The notes: generated by a model from the sequence alone, not told the origin. 64,000 nucleotides of DNA from Pseudomonas gingeri (GCF_013385635.1 NZ_JACAPR010000032.1:62001-126000); one strand, 5' to 3'. Counted from the first letter of the stretch, positions 24,833 through 33,912 are shown. Program-made: numbers and translations.

Positions 24833-25528
24833 CTAGCGGGCGGGAATCACTTCCAGCACGCGGATCACCCCCGTCTGCGGGTAATGCCAGCGCACGTCCA
24901 GGTCCCAGAACCGGGCGCCGTACTCGCGTTCGGGCGTCGGGGTCTGGTAGGCCGGACGCGGGTCCTGCGCCAGGCATTGTTCGATCAGGGCCACCAGGGG
25001 CTCTTCCAGGCGCTGGGCATGGCCCTGGGCCTGTTGCAGGGCGCTGTCCGTCCACTGCACGGGAATCAGCTCCGGCGCCGCGCTGGCGATGTCGTTGACG
25101 GCACCGGCGACATTGTCCGCGTAGGGCACATACGGCTTGATATCGAGAATCGGCGTGCCGTCCAGCAGGTCGATGCCCGAGATCCACAACCGATGACCTT
25201 CGACCTTGTCCAGCTTGACCACGGACTGGCCGATGCCATTCGGTCGGTGGGTGGCGCGGGTGGCGAAGACGCCGATGGCTTTGTTGCCCCCCAGGCGGGG
25301 TGGGCGGACCTTGAGCCGTGGCTTGTCCTCCAGGGCCTGGTGGAACAGGAACAGCAGCCAGACATGGCTGACCTGCTCCAGTCCCTGCACCGCGTCGCCC
25401 TGGTCGAACGGCGCCACCAGTTCCAGTATGCCCCGTGCCGCCGGCGCCAGTTGGGGCTGGCGTGGGATAGCGAATTTCTCCTTGAAGCAGGAGCGGACGA
25501 AACCGATGGGCGAGACGCTATAGGTCAT
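24833..25528 (-). CDS. trmO: tRNA (t6A37) N6-methyltransferase TrmO (TsaA family)
   Basis: 231 residues. TrmO methylates t6A37 of tRNA-Thr with S-adenosylmethionine. Seen: the N-terminal PIGFVRSCFKEKFAIPRQP, LEQVSHVWLLFLFH, FATRATHRPNGIGQSVV with the substrate-binding RATHRPNPIG-like motif, and the YVPYAD segment. It follows the FAD-protein gene by 11 bases on the same strand, forming a two-gene unit that ends at the shared terminator. Confidence 0.92.
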   Translation of the reverse strand: MTYSVSPIGFVRSCFKEKFAIPRQPQLAPAARGILELVAPFDQGDAVQGLEQVSHVWLLFLFHQALEDKPRLKVRPPRLGGNKAIGVFATRATHRPNGIGQSVVKLDKVEGHRLWISGIDLLDGTPILDIKPYVPYADNVAGAVNDIASAAPELIPVQWTDSALQQAQGHAQRLEEPLVALIEQCLAQDPRPAYQTPTPEREYGARFWDLDVRWHYPQTGVIRVLEVIPAR

Positions 25529-25539
25529 GACGGCCGGCC

Positions 25540-27153
25540 TCAGGCCTCGATCCCCAGGATATCCCGGGCCACGGCTTCGGCGATGCGGATGCCGTCGACG
25601 CCAGCCGAGAGGATCCCCCCGGCATAACCGGCACCTTCGCCGGCCGGGAACAGGCCCTTGACGTTCAGGCTCTGCATCGACTCGTTGCGGGTGATGCGCA
25701 GTGGTGAAGAGGTGCGGGTTTCGATGCCGGTCAGAACCGCATCGTGCAGCGAGTAGCCCTTGATCTGGCGTTCGAAGGCCGGCAGGGCCTCGCGAATGGC
25801 TTCGATGGCGAAGTCCGGCAAGGCCAGCGCCAGGTCACCCAGGGCCACGCCCGGCTTGTAGGACGGCTCGACGCTGCCCAGCGCGGTGGACGGTTTGCCG
25901 GCGATGAAGTCGCCGACCAACTGCGCCGGCGCCTCGTAGTTGCTGCCGCCCAGCACGAAGGCGTGGGATTCCAGGCGCTCCTGCAGCTCGATACCGGCCA
26001 GCGGGCCGCCCGGATAATCCACTTCGGGCGTGATGCCGACCACGATGCCGGAGTTGGCATTGCGCTCGTTGCGCGAGTACTGGCTCATGCCGTTGGTCAC
26101 CACCCGGTTCGGCTCCGAGGTGGCTGCCACGACGGTGCCGCCCGGGCACATGCAGAAGCTGTAGACCGAACGGCCATTCTTGGCGTGGTGCACCAGCTTG
26201 TAGTCGGCGGCGCCGAGTTTCGGGTGCCCGGCGTACTTGCCCAGGCGCGCGCTGTCGATCAGCGATTGCGGGTGTTCGATACGGAAACCCACCGAGAACG
26301 GCTTGGCTTCCATGTACACGCCACGGCTGTGGAGCATGCGGAACGTATCGCGGGCACTATGGCCCAGCGCCAGGATCACATGGCGCGAGTCCAGCTGTTC
26401 GCCGCTGTCGAGCACCACGCCGGTCAACTGGCCGTCGTCGATCAGCACATCGGTGACCCGTTGCTGGAAACGCACTTCGCCGCCCAGGGCTTCGATCTGC
26501 TGGCGCATGTTCTCGACCACGCCGGTCAGGCGGAAAGTGCCGATATGCGGTTTGCTGACGTAGAGGATCTCTTCCGGCGCGCCGGCCTTGACGAACTCGT
26601 GCAGGACCTTGCGACCGTGGTGTTTCGGATCCTTGATCTGGCTGTAGAGCTTGCCGTCGGAGAAGGTCCCGGCGCCGCCCTCGCCGAATTGCACGTTGGA
26701 CTCGGGGTTGAGCACGCTTTTGCGCCACAGGCCCCAGGTGTCCTTGGTGCGCTGGCGCACTTCCTTGCCGCGTTCGAGGATGATCGGCTTGAAGCCCATC
26801 TGGGCCAGCAGCAGGCCGGCGAAGATCCCGCAGGGGCCGAAACCGACGACGATCGGACGGGCGCCGAGGTCGGCTGGTGCCTGGCCGACGACCTGGTAGC
26901 TGACATCCGGCGCCGGGTTGACGTTGCGGTCGTCGGCGAACTTCTTCAGCAGGGCGTCTTCGCCGCGGGCCGAGAGGTCGATGGTGTAGATGAAGCACAG
27001 CTCGGACGACTTCTTGCGGGCATCGTAGCTGCGCTTGAACAGGGTGAAATCGAGCAGGTCATCGCTGGCGATGCCCAGGCGCTGCACGATGGCGGGCCGC
27101 AGGTCTTCATCGGGATGGTCGATCGGCAGCTTGAGTTCGGTGATTCGTAACAT
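25540..27153 (-). CDS. NAD(P)/FAD-dependent oxidoreductase, uncharacterised
   Basis: 537 residues. An N-terminal domain of about 100 residues is followed by a Rossmann FAD motif (VVGFGPCGIFAGLLLAQMGFKPIILERG), a second conserved block NVQFGEGGAGTFSDGKLYSQI and a C-terminal GLFPAGEGAGYAGGILSAGVDGIRIAEA. This is the widespread FAD-dependent protein family often called COG2509; its reaction is not known. I chose ATG 27153 (MLRITELKLPID). It is transcribed before trmO. Confidence 0.88.
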   Translation of the reverse strand: MLRITELKLPIDHPDEDLRPAIVQRLGIASDDLLDFTLFKRSYDARKKSSELCFIYTIDLSARGEDALLKKFADDRNVNPAPDVSYQVVGQAPADLGARPIVVGFGPCGIFAGLLLAQMGFKPIILERGKEVRQRTKDTWGLWRKSVLNPESNVQFGEGGAGTFSDGKLYSQIKDPKHHGRKVLHEFVKAGAPEEILYVSKPHIGTFRLTGVVENMRQQIEALGGEVRFQQRVTDVLIDDGQLTGVVLDSGEQLDSRHVILALGHSARDTFRMLHSRGVYMEAKPFSVGFRIEHPQSLIDSARLGKYAGHPKLGAADYKLVHHAKNGRSVYSFCMCPGGTVVAATSEPNRVVTNGMSQYSRNERNANSGIVVGITPEVDYPGGPLAGIELQERLESHAFVLGGSNYEAPAQLVGDFIAGKPSTALGSVEPSYKPGVALGDLALALPDFAIEAIREALPAFERQIKGYSLHDAVLTGIETRTSSPLRITRNESMQSLNVKGLFPAGEGAGYAGGILSAGVDGIRIAEAVARDILGIEA

Positions 27154-27261
27154 GACAGGGTCCAGTGTGCGGGCCACGCGGGCGCGCCGGCTTTACAACA
27201 AACCGGTGATTATAAGCCCCAACGGGGTTTTTCCGTGAGGCTTGAATGGCAGTTCGTCGAA

Positions 27262-27933
27262 TCAGTCGTTGCGCGCGCCGCCGAAGACGCCGCAACCGCG
27301 CTGGACCTCGCCATTGACCCGCAACTCGGCGCTCAGGCTCTGCACGCTGCCGGTGACGCTGTCGACGCAGCGCTGGGGCGCGACCCACAACTCGATACGC
27401 TGGTTGTTGCCTTCGGTGCTCAGGCTGAAACGACCGTCACCCAGTTGTTCTTCCAGGTAGGGGAGGACGATGGCCGGTTGCTTGTCGCGCTCCAGGACCA
27501 GACCGCTGCCGCTGGCCTTGAACGACCAGTCCGGATTGTGGCCGCTGGCAATCACGGTCTGGCGCTTGAAGTCGGGGTCGCCACAGCTACCGGCGCCGCG
27601 TTCCAGGCGATAGATCTGTTGCAGGTTCATCTGCCCGTCGGAGCCGTCGGCCTTGCTCGCGGAAAAGCTGCCGCGCAGGTCGGCGAACAGTTTGCCGGGC
27701 TTGCTTGCCAGGCTGGCGGCTTCCTGGGCGATGCTGGTGTTGCCGCTGTCGTTGACGACAAAGCGACGTTGTTCCTGGCACGGCTGGAACACCAGCTTGC
27801 CGTCGACGCGGCTGAGTTCGCCTTGCATGCGGCTCAGGCCGGCAGTGGAATTCGACGATTGCGGGGCGAGCATCTGGCACCCGGCGAACAGGGGCAGCAG
27901 GGCAAGGAACATGAGGGAACGGGCGGCATGCAT
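27262..27933 (-). CDS. Lipoprotein of the COG3650 type
   Basis: 223 residues. Signal peptide with lipobox LFAGC (cysteine at residue 19), so anchored to a membrane. The mature part has paired cysteines (FQPCQEQRRF, GSCGDPDF, QRCVDS, RGCGVF). C-terminal QRIELWVAPQRCVDSVTGS resembles the predicted membrane protein family COG3650. GGAGACCCC lies upstream of the ATG at 27933. Function unknown. Confidence 0.75.
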   Translation of the reverse strand: MHAARSLMFLALLPLFAGCQMLAPQSSNSTAGLSRMQGELSRVDGKLVFQPCQEQRRFVVNDSGNTSIAQEAASLASKPGKLFADLRGSFSASKADGSDGQMNLQQIYRLERGAGSCGDPDFKRQTVIASGHNPDWSFKASGSGLVLERDKQPAIVLPYLEEQLGDGRFSLSTEGNNQRIELWVAPQRCVDSVTGSVQSLSAELRVNGEVQRGCGVFGGARND

Positions 27934-28006
27934 CGTGGGGTCTCCTGGCAAGTGCCGCCACGTTACTCAGGCTGGGCGAGCATCACAAGTCCGGCAGACG
28001 ATGACG

Positions 28007-28110
28007 CCCCGTGGGAGCCGGCTTGCTGGCGAGCCGCCGCAGACGGCCATTCAGTGAGATCTTCCGGTGGCGGCATGACTGCAATCGCCAGCAAGCCGGC
28101 TCCCACGGGG
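28007..28110. repeat. REP pair (BIME) with 26-bp perfect inverted arms
   Basis: Arm 28007-28032 (CCCCGTGGGAGCCGGCTTGC...) is exactly the reverse complement of 28085-28110, with 52 bases between. Placed in the gap between two leftward genes. Confidence 0.9.
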
Positions 28111-28121
28111 TGTGTTTCCTT

Positions 28122-28721
28122 TCAGCCGACGTGATAGGTCTGGCCGGTTTGCAGGCCTTCCACGCTCTTGGCATAGGCGAGTGCCACGTCCACCGCAGGC
28201 ACCGGCTTGAAGCCGCGGAAGTAGGGGGCATAACTGCCCATGGCTTCCACCAGCACGTTCGGGCTGACCGAGTTCACCCGCAGGCCGCGAGGCAGTTCGA
28301 TGGCGGCGGCCTTGACGAAGCCGTCGATGGCGCCGTTGACCAGGCTCGCCGAGGCGCCGGTGCGGATCGGATCGCGGTTGAGGATGCCGCTGGTCAGGGT
28401 GAACGACGCACCGTCGTTGGCGTATTCGCGGCCGATCAGCACCAGGTTGACCTGACCCATCAGCTTGTCCTGCAGGCCAAGGGCGAAGTCTTTTTCGCTC
28501 ATCTCGGCCAGCGCTACGAAGTTGACGTTGCCAGCGGCGCAGACCAGGGCGTCGAACTTGCCGGTCTGCTCGAACAGTTGGCGAATCGACGCGCTGTCGC
28601 TGATATCCACGTGCAGGTCACCGCTGGTGCGGCCGATCCTGATGATTTCGTGACGTGGGGCCAGTTCTTTTTCGATGGCCGAGCCGATGGTGCCATGGGC
28701 GCCAATCAAAAGAATTTTCAT
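28122..28721 (-). CDS. Short-chain dehydrogenase/reductase-like protein, atypical active site
   Basis: 199 residues. N-terminal nucleotide-binding motif MKILLIGAHGTIGSAIE, then VCAAGNVNF (the NAG-like strand), LTSGIL and LRVNSVSPNVL, all normal SDR parts. The usual catalytic YxxxK is not seen: the aligned stretch is ASLVNGAIDGFVKA, with no tyrosine. It is shorter than classical SDRs (about 250). So it may be a non-catalytic NADP-binding protein or use another residue. It is divergent from a LysR gene that may control it. Confidence 0.8.
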   Translation of the reverse strand: MKILLIGAHGTIGSAIEKELAPRHEIIRIGRTSGDLHVDISDSASIRQLFEQTGKFDALVCAAGNVNFVALAEMSEKDFALGLQDKLMGQVNLVLIGREYANDGASFTLTSGILNRDPIRTGASASLVNGAIDGFVKAAAIELPRGLRVNSVSPNVLVEAMGSYAPYFRGFKPVPAVDVALAYAKSVEGLQTGQTYHVG

Positions 28722-28825
28722 CCTGCGGTTCCTCCAGTGGGGGGTTGAGCTTTCAGTCTAGAGTGGATTTTTCCGCAGATAAGCGTGCTAATAGGCAACC
28801 TTTGGTTTTCTTTTGGAAACAATCC

Positions 28826-29740
28826 GTGAGCGAGATGGATGATCTGGCGGCCTTTGCCGTGCTGGTCGAGGCGGGCAGTTTCACCCTGGCCGCCCAGCAA
28901 CTGGGCTGCAGCAAGGGACAGTTGTCCAAGCGCATCAGCCAGTTGGAGGCGCAGTTCGCCGTGGTGCTGTTGCACCGCACCACGCGACGCCTGAGCCTGA
29001 CCGCCGCCGGTGCCGCCTTGTTGCCCCAGGCCCAGGCGCTGGTGGTGCAGGTGGAGCGGGCGCACCAGGCCCTGGCCCGGCTCAAGGACGATATCGCCGG
29101 TCCCGTGCGCATGACGGTGCCGGTGTCCCTGGGGGAAACCTTTTTCGATGGCTTGTTGCTGGAGTTTTCCCGGGATTATCCCGACGTCCAGATCGAACTG
29201 GACCTGAACAATGGTTTCCGCGATCTGGCTCGCGAAGGCTTCGACCTGGCGATCCGTACCGAGGTCGGCAGCGACGAACGCCTGGTGTCCCGGCCCTTGC
29301 TGGTCATGACCGAGTTGACCTGCGCCAGCCCCGCGTATCTGGAGCGCCACGGTGAGCCGCGCACGCCTCAGGAGTTGTCCAGCCATCGTTGCCTGCTCAA
29401 CAGCCACTACAGCGGTCGCGAGGAGTGGCAGTACCACCGCGAACATGAACTGTTGCGGGTGAGGGTCGGCGGTCCCTTTGCCAGCAATCACTACAGCCTG
29501 CTGAAAAAGGCCGCGCTGGTGGGCGCCGGTATCGCCCGCCTGCCGTCCTATGTCCTGCCCGCGGAACTGGCCGACGGTCGCCTGCGTTGGCTGCTACGGG
29601 ACTACCGCACCCGCGATATGCCGTTGTACCTGGTGCATCCTTACCAGGGCGGCTTGCCGCGACGAACCCAGGTCCTGGCCGATTATCTGATCGGCTGGTT
29701 CAAGCGCAGCGGCGAGGCCCTGGACCGGCTTCAACGGTAA
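28826..29740 (+). CDS. LysR-type transcriptional regulator
   Basis: 304 residues. Helix-turn-helix VEAGSFTLAAQQLGCSKGQLSKRISQLE, then a CrgA-type effector domain with VPVSLGETFFDGLLLEF and GAGIARLPSYV. I chose GTG 28826 (GGAAAC upstream) giving MSEMDDLAAF; ATG 28835 is possible. It starts 104 bases from the divergent SDR-like gene, the usual layout for a LysR regulator and its target. Its end overlaps the convergent doxX-like gene by ten bases. Confidence 0.85.
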   Translation: MSEMDDLAAFAVLVEAGSFTLAAQQLGCSKGQLSKRISQLEAQFAVVLLHRTTRRLSLTAAGAALLPQAQALVVQVERAHQALARLKDDIAGPVRMTVPVSLGETFFDGLLLEFSRDYPDVQIELDLNNGFRDLAREGFDLAIRTEVGSDERLVSRPLLVMTELTCASPAYLERHGEPRTPQELSSHRCLLNSHYSGREEWQYHREHELLRVRVGGPFASNHYSLLKKAALVGAGIARLPSYVLPAELADGRLRWLLRDYRTRDMPLYLVHPYQGGLPRRTQVLADYLIGWFKRSGEALDRLQR

Positions 29741-30234
29741 CGCTTGGCAATCAGGTGATCGATGGAGAATATCCCCGGTCCCTTGGCCATCAGCAGCAAC
29801 AGGATGGTCATCCAGGTGCCATGGGTCGGGTAGGCGTCCGGGTAGACGAACAGCTGGATGGTCAGGGTCATGCCGAACAGCGCCAGCGCCGAGAAGCGCG
29901 TGGCGAAACCCAGCAGGATCAGCAGCGGGAAAAAGTGTTCGCCAAACGCGGACAGGTGGGCGGCGATTTCCGGTGACAACAGCGGCACCTTGTATTCGCT
30001 CTCGAACAACGGAATGGTCGAGCTCGCCAGCCGCGGCACCCCGAGGTCAAACGTACCGGAAACCAGGTCGATGGCAAACCCCTGGACCTTGGTCTGCCCC
30101 GACTTCCAGAACACGGCGGCGATGGAGAAGCGTGCGACAAAGGCAATCAGGCTGTAGGGAATCATCTCGAACAGCTGGATGATCCGCCCGATCAGGCGCG
30201 CGACAGGGTTCTGCGGTTCAGTGCGAGTGTTCAT
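29731..30234 (-). CDS. DoxX-family membrane protein, last gene of the bufferin operon
   Basis: 167 residues with four hydrophobic helices. Typical DoxX marks: ARFSIAAVFWKSGQTKVQG and FGEHFFPLLILLGFATRFSALAL, with a His-Phe-Phe motif in the second helix. DoxX proteins often accompany MNIO/DUF2063 pairs; a role in quinone-linked redox or membrane support is inferred. The start overlaps the bufC-like stop (ATGA), so it belongs to the same operon. Confidence 0.85.
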   Translation of the reverse strand: MNTRTEPQNPVARLIGRIIQLFEMIPYSLIAFVARFSIAAVFWKSGQTKVQGFAIDLVSGTFDLGVPRLASSTIPLFESEYKVPLLSPEIAAHLSAFGEHFFPLLILLGFATRFSALALFGMTLTIQLFVYPDAYPTHGTWMTILLLLMAKGPGIFSIDHLIAKRYR

Positions 30235-31007
30235 GGTCGGGCCTTTTCTTCTGATTGCAGGTGGATGATGGCGCTGTGGCGAATCAACAGGGCGAGCGCC
30301 TGGCTTGGATCGAACCCGGCGCCGGCCTCGCAGGCGCCGGCAATGGCCTGTGCCAGCGGCGCGTCGTTTTGCAGGCTGCGGATAAACGCCAGGGTGCCGC
30401 TATCGATCCGGAACACCTCGACTTGCCAGTGCTGGCGCAGGATCAACGCCGCTTCGCCCCGGGTCGGATCGATCTGCTCCAACCGGCCTTCGCCTTGATG
30501 CGCCTGCCACAACGACACCACGGCATGGGCTGAGTCCAGCACCGCGAGACTGGGGTGCAAGTGCATCCGCAAGGTGATCAGTGACTCGGGGTCAGCCAGG
30601 TAATGGCCGAGCTGCTCAGGGCTTACCGGTGTCGCATCGGCGGCGTGATAGGCGTTGATCCGCAACCGCTCCAGGCGCGCGACATCGGCCAGGTAAGGTA
30701 CGCTCGCCGCCGGCGCGAAGTCCTGGATAAAGTCGCCGAAGTCCTGGCCGTAGTGGTTGAGGATCGGGCTGGCGGGCGGGCAATGCTGGACATAGACACC
30801 GGCCATGGCGCGGAAGAATGCCTCGCCAACCAGTTGCATGACCACCGGGTAGCTGTCCGCCAGGGCATTGCTCAGCGAACTCTGCACGTTGTTGCGGTAC
30901 ACCGCGAAACGACTGGCCGGGTCGGCCCCGTTGCTGCTGCACAGACCGTGCGGGCAAGGCAGTCTAGGGTCGAGCAGTGCGGCGCTGAAGCGGGTCTGAT
31001 CGCTCAT
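30231..31007 (-). CDS. bufC: BufC-like partner protein (DUF2063)
   Basis: 258 residues. N-terminal RFAVYRNNVQSSLSNALADSYPVVMQLVGEAFFRAMAGVYV is the DUF2063 core, a helical domain that guides the precursor peptide to the MNIO enzyme in related RiPP systems; PPASPILNHYGQDFGDFI follows. The C-terminal half is less conserved. Overlaps bufB and doxX by four bases each. The name follows the operon described as bufferin; the DUF assignment is firmer than the name. Confidence 0.85.
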   Translation of the reverse strand: MSDQTRFSAALLDPRLPCPHGLCSSNGADPASRFAVYRNNVQSSLSNALADSYPVVMQLVGEAFFRAMAGVYVQHCPPASPILNHYGQDFGDFIQDFAPAASVPYLADVARLERLRINAYHAADATPVSPEQLGHYLADPESLITLRMHLHPSLAVLDSAHAVVSLWQAHQGEGRLEQIDPTRGEAALILRQHWQVEVFRIDSGTLAFIRSLQNDAPLAQAIAGACEAGAGFDPSQALALLIRHSAIIHLQSEEKARP

Positions 31008-31894
31008 CGGCGCACCTCGACCCGATCCAGCAGCGATTGCGCCTGGGCGGCTTCGGTCAACAGCACGGCAAAGGCGGGCAACTGGTTGTCGCGTTCGATC
31101 AGGGTCGGCATCGCGCCGATCTTCGCCAGCACCTGTTGGTACAGGGTCCAGACCGCCTGGTCGACGGGCGCGCCGTGATCATCGATCAGCAGGCGGTCAC
31201 CGAGGTTGTCGGCGTCTTCGGCAAATCCGGCCAGGTGGATTTCTCCCACCGCGTGCAGTGGCAGCGCCTCGATATAGGCCAGCGCATCGCGCTGGTGGTT
31301 GATGCTGGAGACATAGACATTGTTCACGTCCAGCAGCAGCCCGCAGCCGGTACGGCGGATGACTTCGCTGATGAAGTCCGCTTCGTCGAGGGTCGAACGC
31401 TCGAATTGCAGATAGGTCGCCGGATTCTCCAGCAACATCGGGCGCTTCAAGGTGCTTTGCACCTGGTCGACATGTTCGCAGACCCGCTGCAGGGTGGCCG
31501 GGTCATAGGCCAATGGCAGCAGGTCGTTGAGAAACACCGGGCCGTGGGTCGACCAGGCCAGGTGTTCGGAAAAGGATTGGGGCTGGTAACGCTCGATCAG
31601 CCTCGCCAGGCGCTGGAGATGCTGCTTGTCCAGCGGGCCTTCGGCGCCGATGGACAGGCCGACACCATGCAGCGACAGCGGATACTGTTCGCGGATCAAA
31701 CCCAGGTAATGGTGAAACGGTCCGCCGGCGACCATATAGTTTTCGGCGTGGACCTCGAAGAAGCCGAGGTCGGGACGGGTCTCCAGGACCACCTGGAAAT
31801 GTTCGGCCTTGAGCCCCAGCCCGGCGCGGGCTGGGAGCTCGGCGCCAACGACCTGAGCGTGAGGATGGGGGGCGGATTGCAGTAGCGTGGACAT
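31004..31894 (-). CDS. bufB: Multinuclear iron-dependent oxidase (MNIO, DUF692), BufB-like
   Basis: 296 residues with a TIM-barrel and the full set of metal ligands: E47-x-H49-x-E51-N52, H76, E110-H111, E156-N157, D189 with N191-N192, E218-x-H220, D239-H240 and E267-x-D269. MNIO enzymes use a di- or tri-iron centre; in bufferins they convert precursor cysteines to thiooxazole-type groups that bind copper. Located between the precursor gene and its DUF2063 partner. Confidence 0.93.
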   Translation of the reverse strand: MSTLLQSAPHPHAQVVGAELPARAGLGLKAEHFQVVLETRPDLGFFEVHAENYMVAGGPFHHYLGLIREQYPLSLHGVGLSIGAEGPLDKQHLQRLARLIERYQPQSFSEHLAWSTHGPVFLNDLLPLAYDPATLQRVCEHVDQVQSTLKRPMLLENPATYLQFERSTLDEADFISEVIRRTGCGLLLDVNNVYVSSINHQRDALAYIEALPLHAVGEIHLAGFAEDADNLGDRLLIDDHGAPVDQAVWTLYQQVLAKIGAMPTLIERDNQLPAFAVLLTEAAQAQSLLDRVEVRR

Positions 31895-31920
31895 CTTCGG
31901 CGCTCAGGCTGGAGGGAGGA

Positions 31921-32220
31921 TCAGGCTGCTGGGCCTTGTTTCAGGCTACCCATGCCGTTAGGGGTCTTGGTGGTTTCGCAAGTGCCTGCCGGGACGAGTT
32001 TCCAGGCGTTGGCCTGGTAGTCCTTGGCCGAAGTACCGGCGCAGGTGGTGCCGGCGCCTGCGGCGCAATCGTTCTGGCCCTTGAGGGCCACGCCGTAGCA
32101 TTTTTCCATTTTGGCGGCGTCGTCGGCATGCGCGGTCATCGGCAACGCGGCCATGCTCAGGGCAGAACCCAGGGCCAGGGCGAGGGTGGCGGCGGACAGG
32201 GTGCGGGAAGTAGTGCTCAT
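31921..32220 (-). CDS. bufA1: Bufferin precursor peptide (DUF2282)
   Basis: 99 residues. Sec signal peptide of about 32 residues (ends TAHA), unusual for a RiPP precursor but characteristic of bufferins. The core holds four cysteines at 41, 52, 60 and 81 in EKCYGVALKGQNDCAAGAGTTC and VPAGTC, the DUF2282 pattern. Modified bufferins act in the periplasm as copper-sequestering peptides (established for related systems). The start is at 32220; a longer open frame upstream lacks signs of coding. First gene of a four-gene operon. Confidence 0.88.
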   Translation of the reverse strand: MSTTSRTLSAATLALALGSALSMAALPMTAHADDAAKMEKCYGVALKGQNDCAAGAGTTCAGTSAKDYQANAWKLVPAGTCETTKTPNGMGSLKQGPAA

Positions 32221-32327
32221 GGTCGATCTCCGAGGGTTATCAATAATGGAAGCAGTGGTTGGATGGGTTTCATTGCTTTCCTGCCTTACTTGAGCGGCGA
32301 GGGCAGGGTTTGTTACAGCATGCTGCA

Positions 32328-32345
32328 AAAATAATCGATTATTTT
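32328..32345. promoter_or_regulatory. 18-bp perfect palindrome upstream of bufA1
   Basis: AAAATAATCGATTATTTT is fully self-complementary and lies 108 bases upstream of the precursor start; a second 10-bp palindrome CAGCATGCTG is at 32316-32325. Either may be an operator for metal-responsive control. Inference only. Confidence 0.5.
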
Positions 32346-32387
32346 ACGGGAGGGTATCAAGGCCGGGCCTCCAGGCGTTTTCACGAG

Positions 32388-32416
32388 CAAAGAAAAGCCC
32401 CGGATCATCGGGGCTT
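32388..32416 (-). terminator. Rho-independent terminator of the bra operon
   Basis: On the minus strand: stem AAGCCCCG / CGGGGCTT (32409-32416 with 32395-32402), six-base loop, then a T-rich run (complement of AAAGAAAA). Confidence 0.9.
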
Positions 32417-32446
32417 CTCATCACAGCGTTGCAGCAGGGCGTGTTA

Positions 32447-33148
32447 TCAACCGCCCAGGTACGCCTCGCGGACCTTGGGATCGGTCAGCAGGTCGTTGCC
32501 GCTGCCTTCCATCACCACCCGGCCGTTTTCCAGCACGTAGGCGCGGTCGGCGATTTTCAGCGCCTGGTTGGCGTTCTGCTCCACCAGGAACACCGTCACA
32601 CCGTCCTTGCGCAGTTGTTCGATGATATCGAAGATCTGCTGGATGATGATCGGTGCCAGGCCCAGCGAGGGTTCGTCGAGCAGCAACAGCTTGGGCTTGC
32701 TCATCAGCGCCCGGCCGATGGCGAGCATCTGCTGTTCGCCGCCGGACATGGTGCCGCCACGCTGGCTGAAGCGCTCCTTGAGCCTTGGGAACAGCTCCAG
32801 GACCTTGTCCATCTGCGCCTGGTAGTCGCCCTTGTCGGTGAAGAAACCGCCCATGGAGAGGTTCTCCTCCACGGTCAGGCGCGAGAACACGCGACGGCCT
32901 TCCGGCACCACCGCGATGCTCTTGCGCATGATCTGCGAGGATTCCTGCCCCACCAGTTCCTCACCCATGTAGCGGATGCTGCCGCTATGGGCCCGTGGCG
33001 AGCCACAGAGGGTCATCAACAGGGTCGACTTGCCCGCGCCGTTGGCACCGATCAGGGTGACGATTTCGCCCTGGCGCACCTCCACGTTGACGCTGTGCAG
33101 CGCCTGGATCTTGCCGTAGAAGGTGGAAACGTTTTCGAATTGCAGCAT
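32447..33148 (-). CDS. braG: Branched-chain amino-acid ABC transporter ATPase BraG (LivF)
   Basis: 233 residues. Walker A GANGAGKSTL, signature SGGEQQMLAIGRAL, Walker B LLLLDEPSLGL, switch His in LVEQNANQAL. This is the second ATPase of the high-affinity importer of Leu, Ile, Val (and Ala, Thr). Last gene of braC-braD-braE-braF-braG; its start abuts the braF stop. A terminator follows. Confidence 0.96.
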   Translation of the reverse strand: MLQFENVSTFYGKIQALHSVNVEVRQGEIVTLIGANGAGKSTLLMTLCGSPRAHSGSIRYMGEELVGQESSQIMRKSIAVVPEGRRVFSRLTVEENLSMGGFFTDKGDYQAQMDKVLELFPRLKERFSQRGGTMSGGEQQMLAIGRALMSKPKLLLLDEPSLGLAPIIIQQIFDIIEQLRKDGVTVFLVEQNANQALKIADRAYVLENGRVVMEGSGNDLLTDPKVREAYLGG

Positions 33149-33912
33149 TTACGCTTCCCCCAGGTAGGCTTTGATCACTTCAGGATTGTCGCGGATCTGT
33201 TGTGGCGTGCCGTTGGCCAACGGCGTGCCCTGGTTGATCACGACGATATGGTCGGAAATGCTCATGACCAGTTTCATGTCGTGTTCGATCAGCAGGACCG
33301 TGACGTTGTGTTCTTCGCGCAGCACGCTGATCAGCGCCTTGAGGTCGTCGGTTTCACGCGGGTTGAGGCCCGCCGCCGGTTCGTCGAGCATCAGGATCCG
33401 CGGGCGGGTCATCATGCAGCGGGCGATTTCCAGGCGGCGTTGCTGACCATAGGCCAGAGTGCCGGCCGGACGGTTGGCGAACTCGGTCAGGTTGACCTTT
33501 TCCAGCCAGTATCCGGCGTACTCCATGGCTTCGCGTTCGCTCTTGCGGAACGACGGGGTCTTGAACAAACCGGCGAGGAAGTTGGTGTTGAGGTGGCGGT
33601 GCTGGGCGATCAGCAGGTTCTCGACCGCGGTCATGTCCTTGAACAGACGCACGTTCTGGAAGGTCCGCACCACACCCTTGCGGGCGATCTCATGGCCGGC
33701 CAGGCCCTGGATCGGCTGGCCGTCGAGCAGGATGCTGCCGGCGCTCGGCTTGTAGAAGCCGGTCAGGCAGTTGAACACCGTGGTCTTGCCGGCGCCGTTC
33801 GGGCCGATCAGTGCCACCACCTGCTTTTCCAGGACGGTCAGGGCCACGCCATTGACCGCCAGCAGGCCGCCGAAGCGCATGCTCAGGTTTTCTACTTTCA
33901 GGATCTGGCGGC

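Noticed and set aside
27213..27232. Terminator downstream of the COG3650-type lipoprotein gene
   Set aside because: Only a four-base GCCCC/GGGG stem with a weak T tail on the needed strand; too weak to call.
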